The notes beneath the pieces were generated by a model. That model had not been told where the DNA came from. It worked only from the letters and a program-made list of their open reading frames with translations, and did no database searches. The translations under genes and the position numbers were made by a program. Positions 24,701 through 31,949 of a stretch of 64,000 nucleotides of DNA are shown here, one piece after another; within the stretch, counting starts at the first letter, position 1, and each line of letters opens with the position of its first letter. The DNA comes from Candidatus Baltobacteraceae bacterium (GTDB taxonomy: Bacteria; Vulcanimicrobiota; Vulcanimicrobiia; Vulcanimicrobiales; Vulcanimicrobiaceae), in contig DASXEW010000003.1 of assembly GCA_036489885.1 (NCBI GenBank), positions 1,550,001 through 1,614,000 on the forward strand. The letters are read 5' to 3'.

Positions 24701-24776
24701 TCCTCCAGCGGGAGGAGCCATCAGCATTGCTGCGGTTTCCAAGATGCAAAAATCTCAGGGGCGGGATCCATCGCCC
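24701..24776 (-). promoter_or_regulatory. fluoride riboswitch no. 6, before a lone small membrane protein
   Basis: On the minus strand from 24776: GGGCGATGGATCCCGCCC, an extra hairpin (GAGATTTTTGCATCTTGG region), AAACCGCAGCAATGCTGATG, and GCTCCT at about 24713. The pseudoknot GGATCC/GGCTCC has one mismatch, so it is less perfect than the others. The platform TCCTCC-CGCT-GGAGGA (24701-24716) is a perfect hairpin holding the ribosome site of the TTG at 24693. Confidence 0.85.
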
Positions 24777-24807
24777 AGGCATTCCCTCGCGAGGAACGCC
24801 TGCCACC

Positions 24808-24837
24808 ATTTTGGACGTGTCACCGGACGTCTGTCAA
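24808..24837 (-). promoter_or_regulatory. promoter for riboswitch no. 6 transcript
   Basis: On the minus strand, a perfect -35 TTGACA (24837-24832) is followed after 18 bases by CAAAAT (24813-24808), four of six matches to TATAAT. Transcription would start about 20 bases before the aptamer. It lies in the gap after the EamA gene. Confidence 0.5.
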
Positions 24838-24860
24838 TGCGGCCGTGGCCATTGTTAGAG

Positions 24861-25820
24861 TCAGCGGCTTTCCGGAGCGAAAGCTGTATGCGTGCCGATC
24901 GGCTTCAGGGCGAGCGCAAGCGCAACCAGCAGCAGCGCGCCGGCCAAGAAATCCCACGCATTCACTTGCTCGTGCAAGATGCCGAGCGATCCGACCATGC
25001 CGAAGAAGATCGAGCCGTAGCCGGTGATCGCGGCAACGGGTATGACGCCCAAGATACGGATCGATAGGCTTTGCAGCACCTGGCCGGCGATTGAAAGCAG
25101 GACGACGAGCTCGAGATCGAACGCAAGGATCGTTTTGAGATCATAATAGCGCAGCGGCAGGATGCCTTCGTCGAGACGATGGTTCGCGGCGCCGATCGCG
25201 ACGAGAATTAGGGATCCGAGCGCGCCCATGATTCCCGCGACGAAGAGTGCCGGGTACGTGCGGTTCAGCACGCGGAGCGCCAGCGCCATGACGCCCCAGC
25301 TGAAGACCATGACGAGAATCATCGCGTCGCCTGCAGGCGTCGAACCGCTCGCGGAGCGCGAGAACGTGAGGACGCACGCGCCGATAGCCCCGCCCATGAT
25401 CGCTACGATTCGAACCGGATGGAGGCGCTCGTGGAGAAAGATCACCGCGAGAATTGACGCAAAGACCGGTGCGAGCGCGAGCAGCAGTACGGCATGCGCA
25501 GCACTCGTGTGACCGACGCCGAGCGCAAACATTCCCGTCGTCGCGGGGCCGTAGCAGATACCGCTGAGCAAGAACCAGGCAAGGTCACTGCGGCTCGGAC
25601 GCAGGGCGTCGCGCGGCCGCGTTGCCAGCGCCAATAGCAAGAATAGCGGTAATGTCCACAACGAGCGCGCCGTAACGAGGCCCAGCGGATCGATGTGCGA
25701 GGGCGTGCCGGGAGCGTAGAGGACTTTCGTTGCGGTCGCGTTCAGACCGAAGAAGATCGCGGAGCCGAGCGCCGCGAGAAGTCCCGCTAGAATCTTGTCA
25801 GGTACTGTGTGCGTTCCCAC
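24861..25820 (-). CDS. EamA/DMT family transporter
   Basis: A 319-aa drug/metabolite transporter with ten predicted membrane helices in two EamA repeats (helix pairs ending FLHERLHPVRIVAIMGGAIG and LHEQVNAWDFLAGALLL). These export or import amino acids, nucleosides or other metabolites across the cytoplasmic membrane. The GTG start at 25820 overlaps the 3' end of the glutamine-synthetase-like gene by 34 bp on the same strand, so the two are probably co-transcribed. A link to that ligase's substrate or product is plausible but unproven. Confidence 0.8.
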   Translation of the reverse strand: MGTHTVPDKILAGLLAALGSAIFFGLNATATKVLYAPGTPSHIDPLGLVTARSLWTLPLFLLLALATRPRDALRPSRSDLAWFLLSGICYGPATTGMFALGVGHTSAAHAVLLLALAPVFASILAVIFLHERLHPVRIVAIMGGAIGACVLTFSRSASGSTPAGDAMILVMVFSWGVMALALRVLNRTYPALFVAGIMGALGSLILVAIGAANHRLDEGILPLRYYDLKTILAFDLELVVLLSIAGQVLQSLSIRILGVIPVAAITGYGSIFFGMVGSLGILHEQVNAWDFLAGALLLVALALALKPIGTHTAFAPESR

Positions 25821-27097
25821 GGATGTACGACGCGACGGTAGCGCTCGTACTCGGCGAGTTTCGCGTCGCGAAATGCATGATAGATGTGATCGCCGAGTGC
25901 GCCACGCAAAATGGCGTCGGCATCCAGCTCGTCGATCGCTTGGCGCAGTGACTTCGGCAGCGTTCGAATACCGCGCTCGCTTCGGAATTTTCCGGTTAGC
26001 TCGTAGCTCGAGCCGGTGAACGGGTCACCGGGGAGTAGGCGGTGACGCAGACCGTCGGCGATCGACTCGATCAAAACCGCGAACGCGAGATACGGATTGC
26101 ACGACGGATCGGGGCTGCGCATCTCGATCTTCGTTTCCATTCCGGGCGCCGTCGGAACGCGAACGAGCGCATTCGCGCTCGCTTCGGACCAGACGGTGTA
26201 GATCGGTGCGTCCCACGCGGCCACGAGCCGTTTGTAGGAATTCACCGTCGGATTGCAAACGGCGGTTGCGGCCGGCGCGTGTTGGAGCAGGCCGCCGATG
26301 GCGTGCAAACGTTGATCTTCGTCGAGGCCGTCGAGACCGAAATAGACGTGCAGACCATTGCCGGCGACATCCTCGGCCGGCTTGGGCATAAAGGTTGCTT
26401 CCATACCCAATCCGCTCGCGACATGTTTGACCGCGCCGCGCAGCGTCACGAAATTATCCGCGCTTCGCAAGATTGGCGCTTCCGCGAGATCGATCTCGTG
26501 TTGATCTTGCCCGTGCTCGTGGTGCGAGCTCGAGATGACGAGTCCCATCTCTTGGAGTGCGGCGACGACGGCACCACGCGCATAGTCGCCGCGGTCGTTC
26601 GGCGACCAATCGAAGTACGATCCGACGTCGCTGGCTTGAATCAGCGGCGCGCCCTGCTCGGTGCGGGGGAACATGTAAAACTCGACTTCGAGCGCGGTTT
26701 CGACTCTCTTGAGCACGTCGCGCGCATCGTCGAGCACGCGGCGTAACGTCGTACGCGGGCAGCCTTCGAAATCCGAGCCGTCGGCGTTTGCAATCGCGCA
26801 GATCAGGCGCGCTTCAGTCGCTGCACCTTTGGTCCACGGCATGATCGAGAAGGTCGAGAGATCCGGCAAGAGGACCATGTCGACTTCGGCGTCGCGCACG
26901 AACCCGTCGATCGAACCGCCGTCGAAGCTGACTTTGCCCTCGATCGCGCGCTCGAGCTCTGCGACCGGGACACTCACGGATTTTTCGATTCCGAGAATAT
27001 CGACGAACGTGAGACGCACGTACCGAACGTCGCCGTCTTTGGCGGCTTTCAGTACGTCGCGCTTGCTGACGCTTTTGCCGTTAACTGCCGAGAGCAT
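25787..27097 (-). CDS. glutamine synthetase family ligase
   Basis: A 436-aa type I glutamine-synthetase-like enzyme, joining ammonia or an amine to glutamate's gamma-carboxyl with ATP. SSHHEHGQDQHEIDL is the metal/ammonium region, NPTVNSYKRLV the ATP/Glu region, and EMRSPDPSCNPYLAFAVLI the C-terminal signature. No adenylylation-type NLYDLPPE motif is seen, as in the short GlnA-alpha group. It could be true GlnA or a gamma-glutamylpolyamine-type ligase. The ATG at 27097 sits inside the last codons of the upstream PucR-type regulator gene, so the pair is an operon and the regulator is a likely controller. Confidence 0.85.
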   Translation of the reverse strand: MLSAVNGKSVSKRDVLKAAKDGDVRYVRLTFVDILGIEKSVSVPVAELERAIEGKVSFDGGSIDGFVRDAEVDMVLLPDLSTFSIMPWTKGAATEARLICAIANADGSDFEGCPRTTLRRVLDDARDVLKRVETALEVEFYMFPRTEQGAPLIQASDVGSYFDWSPNDRGDYARGAVVAALQEMGLVISSSHHEHGQDQHEIDLAEAPILRSADNFVTLRGAVKHVASGLGMEATFMPKPAEDVAGNGLHVYFGLDGLDEDQRLHAIGGLLQHAPAATAVCNPTVNSYKRLVAAWDAPIYTVWSEASANALVRVPTAPGMETKIEMRSPDPSCNPYLAFAVLIESIADGLRHRLLPGDPFTGSSYELTGKFRSERGIRTLPKSLRQAIDELDADAILRGALGDHIYHAFRDAKLAEYERYRRVVHPWERTQYLTRF

Positions 27098-28298
27098 CGA
27101 GGGCAATCGCCATGCGAAGCGTGAGTTGATCGTGCGGGGAGTCCAAGTCGAAGCCTCCGATGTCGCCGATCTGGCGCAGGCGGTAAAAGATGGTGTGACG
27201 GTGCACGTTGAGCTCCGCGGCCGCGACCTTGATGTTTTGTCCGACATCGAAAAAGAGACGCAACGTACGCACTAGCTCGGTCTGATGCTTTTCATCATAC
27301 GCGCGCAGCGGCTCGAGAATTCCTTGTGCGAAACGGTAGAGCTCGTCGCGCGAGACTCCGCCACGAAGCAAGAGCGGGTACGCGCCAAGCTCTTCGTGCG
27401 ACAGGATTCGTCCGCCGCCGAAAATGCGGCGCGCGATCAAGAGTGCTTCACGTGCATCGTCAACTGAAGCTGCGACGCTTGCGACGTCCGCTCGGCGGCC
27501 CACGCCGCCCACGATCTTGACGTCGACTTTCGCCTTCGCGAGCGAACGCGGCATGCTCGTGGCGGCCGTGCGCGCATTCGCCGCATCGACTTCGAGCGGG
27601 CTCGGAACGAGGAAGACGAAGCCGCCGCCGCGCTCGAGCACGACCAATTCACTGCCCCCGCGTCCGCCGAGCACCTCACCGGCGACTTTGCGGATCTCGG
27701 TGCTGCGCTGCGCGGCGACACTTTCGTCCAGGCCTTCGGGCTCGATGACGACGGCGACATAGTGCGTCGAAAGCGGGATCCCACGCGAAGCTGCGTCGTC
27801 GCGAGCTTCGGACGGATCGTCGTATGCGCGCGAGAGCAGGCGTTCCCAAAACGAGCGTCGCCGTCCGCGGTTCCCACTCGAATCGCGCGCCAGTTCGACG
27901 GCGATCACGTTCGCGCAGAGACGCGCCAGCGGAATCCGCGTGTCCATTTCCTCCCACACCGTCAACCAGCCAAGGGTCGTTTCACCGGCGCGAACCGCGA
28001 AGCAGCGTCCATTCCGGTCGGGCGGCGCGCTGATCGCGACACCGTCCTCGCCCGGCGTCCCCGCGCGCATGACGAAATCCCGCGCCGAGGCCGGCAGCGT
28101 CCGCGACCCGGCGCCGCTCAGCGAAAGATGGCGCCATTCGGCGTCTTCGAGCAATACCGGACTTCCGAGCGTTTGCGCGAGCTGCGCGCACAACGCTTTC
28201 GGGCCGCCGCCGCCGGCGGCGACGCGCGTCAAAGCATCCGCAAAGCTGAGCAGCTCGCTCGCGTCTGGCTCCCTTGAGACGTGGCGGGGGGCATGCAC
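27081..28298 (-). CDS. PucR/CdaR-type transcription regulator
   Basis: A 405-aa protein with a C-terminal PucR-type helix-turn-helix (LRLFFDVGQNIKVAAAELNV, then HRHTIFYRLRQIGDI), a GGDEF-like central region and an N-terminal sensor-like domain. Such regulators respond to purine-degradation or other nitrogen metabolites and activate adjacent genes. The GTG at 28298 has AGGGG six bases upstream. It directly precedes the glutamine-synthetase-like gene with a 17-bp overlap, suggesting control of nitrogen assimilation or amine use. Confidence 0.8.
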   Translation of the reverse strand: MHAPRHVSREPDASELLSFADALTRVAAGGGGPKALCAQLAQTLGSPVLLEDAEWRHLSLSGAGSRTLPASARDFVMRAGTPGEDGVAISAPPDRNGRCFAVRAGETTLGWLTVWEEMDTRIPLARLCANVIAVELARDSSGNRGRRRSFWERLLSRAYDDPSEARDDAASRGIPLSTHYVAVVIEPEGLDESVAAQRSTEIRKVAGEVLGGRGGSELVVLERGGGFVFLVPSPLEVDAANARTAATSMPRSLAKAKVDVKIVGGVGRRADVASVAASVDDAREALLIARRIFGGGRILSHEELGAYPLLLRGGVSRDELYRFAQGILEPLRAYDEKHQTELVRTLRLFFDVGQNIKVAAAELNVHRHTIFYRLRQIGDIGGFDLDSPHDQLTLRMAIALDALGS

Positions 28299-28346
28299 TT
28301 GGCCCCTTCTGACCCCCTACGACGCGAGGAGGTTGCGGCTCCGACT

Positions 28347-29639
28347 TTAGCCGGATTTGATGAAGAGCGGTGCGATGGTCTCGTAGACCGACAGCAGTGT
28401 CAGAGCACCGACGATGATCGCCGTAGCCCACGCGATGATGTTGAAGGCGAGACTGTTTACGTGCTCGCCCATCAGGCTGCGCTTGTTCACCATGATCAGC
28501 ATGAAGACGAGCAAGAACGGCAGCAGAATTCCGGAGACGATCTGCGAGATCAGGATGACGCTCAGCAGCGGAACTCCCGGCAGGAGCACGAGACCAACGC
28601 CGATCGCGATGACCGTTGCGTACGCGGTGAAGAACACGGGCGCGTCGCGGAAGCGATTGTCGACGCCGGCTTCAAATCCGCCGGCCTCGCAGATATAGTA
28701 CGCGGTCGACAGCGGCAGGATCGACGCCGTGAAGATGCCGGCGTTCAGAATGCCGAGCGCAAAAAGGACTTCCGCGAACTCGCCTGCGAGCGGCTTGAGC
28801 GCTATCGCAGCATCAGACGCTTGATTGATTGCAATCGGCGCGAGGTGCGGATGCGATGCGTTGAAAACGAAAATCGTGGCTGCCGTGCACAGAATCATGA
28901 AGAACGACATGAAGTCCGTTACGAAGCAGCCGAACACGACATCGATTCGCGATAGCGCGTAGTCGCGGACGCGAACGCCCTTTTCTACGATCGCGGCCTG
29001 CAGATAGAAGCACATCCACGGCGAGATCGTGGTTCCGACGAGCGCGATGACCATCCAGAGGTAACCCGAATCGGTCTGAAAGCTCGGAACGAAGAAGCCG
29101 CGCCAGACATCGGGCCAATGCGGCTGCGATTTCAGGCCGGATATGACGTAAGAAAAATAAAGCGCGGACGAAACCAGGAAGACGCGTTCGGTAATTTTAC
29201 GATTGGCGCGCAGAATCAAGAAGAAGACCAGCAATCCCACGATCGGTACGGCGAGGAATCGCGAGACATGGAAGATCTCGGCCGCGGCGGCTACTCCCGC
29301 AAACTCTGCGGCTGTCGTGAATACGTTCGATGAGACGAAGGCAAGGCCGAGTATCGCCGTCCAACGGACGCCGAAATTCTCGCGGATCAGTCCCGAGAGA
29401 CCCTTGCCGGTCACCGCGCCCATGCGCGCGGCCATCTCTTGCACGACGACGAGCGCAATCGTGATCGGTATGAGGACCCAAAGAATCTTGTAACCGTACT
29501 GCGCGCCGGCTTGAGAATATGTCGCAATGCCGCCGACGTCGTTGTCGGCGCTGGCGGTAATGATGCCGGGCCCGACGATTGCGAGCAGTCCGAGCAGGGC
29601 TGGAAGGAAGCCGCGTCTGCGTGTGAGCGAGACAGCCAT
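28347..29639 (-). CDS. NRAMP-like divalent metal transporter, probably Mg2+
   Basis: A 430-aa NRAMP/SLC11-fold membrane protein with eleven helices. The helix-1 motif, normally DPGN, reads DNDVGG. The helix-6 motif, normally ending in MPH with a Met that selects transition metals, reads GTTISPWM, so the selective Met is Ser. Loss of that Met is a mark of NRAMP-related Mg2+ transporters. The gene starts immediately after the stop of the MgtE-type sensor gene, and the transcript begins with an M-box Mg2+ riboswitch; together these strongly suggest Mg2+ as substrate. Confidence 0.88.
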   Translation of the reverse strand: MAVSLTRRRGFLPALLGLLAIVGPGIITASADNDVGGIATYSQAGAQYGYKILWVLIPITIALVVVQEMAARMGAVTGKGLSGLIRENFGVRWTAILGLAFVSSNVFTTAAEFAGVAAAAEIFHVSRFLAVPIVGLLVFFLILRANRKITERVFLVSSALYFSYVISGLKSQPHWPDVWRGFFVPSFQTDSGYLWMVIALVGTTISPWMCFYLQAAIVEKGVRVRDYALSRIDVVFGCFVTDFMSFFMILCTAATIFVFNASHPHLAPIAINQASDAAIALKPLAGEFAEVLFALGILNAGIFTASILPLSTAYYICEAGGFEAGVDNRFRDAPVFFTAYATVIAIGVGLVLLPGVPLLSVILISQIVSGILLPFLLVFMLIMVNKRSLMGEHVNSLAFNIIAWATAIIVGALTLLSVYETIAPLFIKSG

Positions 29640-30935
29640 TTACGCTACCCCGGCACGTTCCTGATGTTTGTGCTTGCGCGTGAAGCGCGGCAACTGTCGC
29701 TTGACTCGCTCCGGTAGGATTGCGTCGATCGCGTCGTCGACCGTCACGATGCCGAGCATCATCCCTTTTTCATCGACGACTGGACACGCCAGAAGGTCGT
29801 AACGCGCAATCGTGCCGGCGACGTCCTGTGCACTGGTTTCCGTGTCGACGTGCACGACGTCGCGTTCCATGATGTTGTGGATCGTGTCGGTCGGTTTTCC
29901 GAGCAGCAAATTGCGCAGCGAGAGAACGCCGAGCAGCTTCTCGGATTGATCGAGGACGTACAAGTAGTAGATGAACTCGGTCTCAGGCGCCAGCTCGCGG
30001 ATCTTGTCGATTGTTGCGGCGACCGTACGATGAGGATAGATCCACATGTAGTCGGTCGTCATCAAGCCGCCGGCGGTGTCTTCCTCATATTCCGTGAGCT
30101 CGCGAAGCTCGACTGCGCGCTCCGGCTCCATCGCGGAGAGCAGTTCTTTCTGCTGCTCTTCGGGGAGATCGCTAAGGAGATCGGCGGCATCGTCCGAGTC
30201 CATCTCTTCGATGATGTCGGCCGCGCGTTCCGTGCCGACTTCTTCGATGATCGTCTTCTGCATGTCGGGCTCGAGATGTTCGAGCGCGTCGGCAGCGGTT
30301 TCGTCGTCGAGGTGCGTGATGACGCGCGCCGCGTCGTTCGTCGAGAGATCGCTGATGATCTCTGCGAGATCGGATGGATGAAGCCGGGGCAGCTGCCGCT
30401 GCGAAACGGAAAGGCGGACGTCGGAAGGCGAGAGGTCGTCGATCGGCGCGACGTCGTTCCATGAAATCATGCGTCGCGGAATGCGGTCGAAGACGGGCGC
30501 CGGAAGACGATTGGCGCCGAGCCTGCGCAACAAGCCGGAGAGACCGATGTCAGCTGCAACGACGCGCAAGGTTCCGCCCGTGCGCGCGATCTCGATGTCG
30601 TTGATGCGAACGAGTTTACGGCCTTCGACGTCGACGATCTGCTTGTCGAGCAGATCCTCGACCAAATACAAGGCCTGATCTTCCGGCGGCGGCGCCTCTG
30701 TCGGAGCAGCGCTGAGCGAAACACGGTTCGGTTCGATGTCGACGAGCGTATCACTCGGCGCGAGATAGTGACCGCTTCGCGCCTTGATGATCAGCGAATC
30801 GATCTTGGGAAACGTATCGTGCGGCTGTGTCACGACAAAATCCGTGACGCGTCCGATCGTTATTTGTCCGCTCGGGCCGACGACGACCGCAGTCTTGCCG
30901 ACGATCTCCGAGAGGAACCCTTCGTGGAATCCCAC
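29640..30935 (-). CDS. MgtE N-domain/CBS sensor protein without membrane domain
   Basis: A 431-aa soluble protein: an N-terminal PRC-barrel-like region (GKTAVVVGPSGQITIGRVTD), an MgtE N-domain of helical repeats (LHPSDLAEIISDLSTNDAAR onward, residues 185-290), then two CBS domains (residues 300-415). MgtE channels use these parts to sense Mg2+ and then gate a membrane domain; here that domain is missing and the next gene is an NRAMP-like carrier. It probably senses Mg2+ and controls the carrier in trans. The GTG at 30935 has GGAGG nine bases upstream. It is the first gene after the M-box. Confidence 0.88.
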   Translation of the reverse strand: MGFHEGFLSEIVGKTAVVVGPSGQITIGRVTDFVVTQPHDTFPKIDSLIIKARSGHYLAPSDTLVDIEPNRVSLSAAPTEAPPPEDQALYLVEDLLDKQIVDVEGRKLVRINDIEIARTGGTLRVVAADIGLSGLLRRLGANRLPAPVFDRIPRRMISWNDVAPIDDLSPSDVRLSVSQRQLPRLHPSDLAEIISDLSTNDAARVITHLDDETAADALEHLEPDMQKTIIEEVGTERAADIIEEMDSDDAADLLSDLPEEQQKELLSAMEPERAVELRELTEYEEDTAGGLMTTDYMWIYPHRTVAATIDKIRELAPETEFIYYLYVLDQSEKLLGVLSLRNLLLGKPTDTIHNIMERDVVHVDTETSAQDVAGTIARYDLLACPVVDEKGMMLGIVTVDDAIDAILPERVKRQLPRFTRKHKHQERAGVA

Positions 30936-30990
30936 CGTGATACACCTCCTCTACGTCGAGTTTTGGCACCACACGCTATAGAGTCAAATG

Positions 30991-31103
30991 ATCTCAGCCG
31001 CGTTAGGTACCGCCTTGATTCGACGGTGCCTGGTCACCCATTGGGGTCTCTCGACCTTTCCGGGCAGCGGCGTGTCTTCGTGTGGACGCCTCACCTAACG
31101 AGG
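30991..31103 (-). promoter_or_regulatory. M-box (ykoK) Mg2+ riboswitch
   Basis: On the minus strand from 31103: CCTCGTTAGGTGAGGC, then GCCGCTGCCCGGAAAGGTCG, AGAGACCCCAATGGGTGACC, AGGCACCGTCGAATCAAGGC and GGTACCTAACGCGGCTGAGA. This is the M-box consensus in order: the TTAGGTGAGGC entry, CCGCTGCC, the AGGTCGAGAGACC-type hairpin, CCAATGGGT, and a closing helix. M-boxes shut off Mg2+ import genes when Mg2+ is high. The gene starts 56 bases beyond it. No clear terminator is seen, so control may act on translation. Confidence 0.92.
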
Positions 31104-31114
31104 AATCCTTACTT

Positions 31115-31143
31115 ATCTTATGGAGCTTCGTAAGGTGCGTCAA
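31115..31143 (-). promoter_or_regulatory. promoter of the M-box operon
   Basis: On the minus strand TTGACG (31143-31138) and TAAGAT (31120-31115) are separated by 17 bases. Transcription would start near 31108, right at the M-box. The element lies just upstream of the divergent inositol monophosphatase start. Confidence 0.65.
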
Positions 31144-31157
31144 GCCGGAGCAGCGTT

Positions 31158-31949
31158 CTGGATCCGTTAAACTTAGCGATCGACTGTGCCCGCGAGGCCG
31201 GCGAGCTGCTCCTCGCGCGATTTCAATCGGGTCTTCATTATGAAGAGAAGTCGCGTCGCGGCGATCTCGTTACCGAAGCCGATCGTCAAAGCGAAAAGCT
31301 GATCCTCGAACGTATTCGCGCAGCATCGCCAGGGGCGACGATCGTTGCGGAAGAGAGCGGCGTGCACACCGGCAGCTCCGATGAACGATGGTTTGTCGAT
31401 CCGCTCGACGGTACGACGAACTTCGCGCACACGTATCCGCTCTTTTGCATCTCGATTGCATGCGAGCGACGCGGAGAGCTCGTTGCGGGAGTCGTTTACG
31501 CGCCGAAGTTAGGCGAGCTCTTCGCCGCCGAGGTCGGCAGCGGTGCGCGGCTGTTGGCAAACGGTCAAGACGAGCATCCGATCTCCACCTCGAATGTCGC
31601 GCATGTCTCCGAGGGGCTCTTGTGCACGGGCTTCCCACCCGGCGGCCTGGGCGCAAACCTGCCCTCGTTTCGTGCGCTTTCGGAAATCGCACATGCCGTG
31701 CGGCGGGACGGAGCCGCCGCGCTTGATCTCGCGTTTCTTGCGGCCGGCCGGTTCGACGCGTTTTGGGAATTCGGCCTTTCGGCTTGGGACGTCGCAGCGG
31801 GCACGTTGCTCGTGCGGGAAGCCGGCGGAGCGGTCACGGCAAGCAACGGAGAGCCGCTGGATTATTTCGGGCGCACGATTCTCGCCAGCAACGGTTTGCT
31901 GCACGACGAGATGCTCGAGCGACTAAGTCGTTTGCGAGAGTCCGGCTAA
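31158..31949 (+). CDS. inositol monophosphatase family phosphatase, CTG start
   Basis: A 263-aa member of the IMPase/SuhB/HisN family of Mg2+-dependent phosphatases. Motifs are DLVTEADR and AEESG (first metal ligands), WFVDPLDGTTNFAH (core), and SAWDVAAGTLLVREAGG (C-terminal metal site). Conserved sequence starts at LAIDCAREAGELLL. No ATG, GTG or TTG lies between the in-frame stop at 31131 and this region; the first is the GTG at 31362, inside the domain. CTG at 31158 gives MDPLNLAIDC and has GGAG seven bases upstream, so it is the best start. Divergent from the M-box operon. The exact substrate (inositol, histidinol phosphate or other) is open. Confidence 0.88.
   Translation: MDPLNLAIDCAREAGELLLARFQSGLHYEEKSRRGDLVTEADRQSEKLILERIRAASPGATIVAEESGVHTGSSDERWFVDPLDGTTNFAHTYPLFCISIACERRGELVAGVVYAPKLGELFAAEVGSGARLLANGQDEHPISTSNVAHVSEGLLCTGFPPGGLGANLPSFRALSEIAHAVRRDGAAALDLAFLAAGRFDAFWEFGLSAWDVAAGTLLVREAGGAVTASNGEPLDYFGRTILASNGLLHDEMLERLSRLRESG

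Noticed and set aside
8500-24900. A CrcB/Fluc or CLC-F fluoride exporter expected in a fluoride island
   Set aside because: No CrcB-like (about 125 aa, four helices) or CLC-type protein was found in any frame of the region; the 58-aa and 49-aa ORFs are too short.
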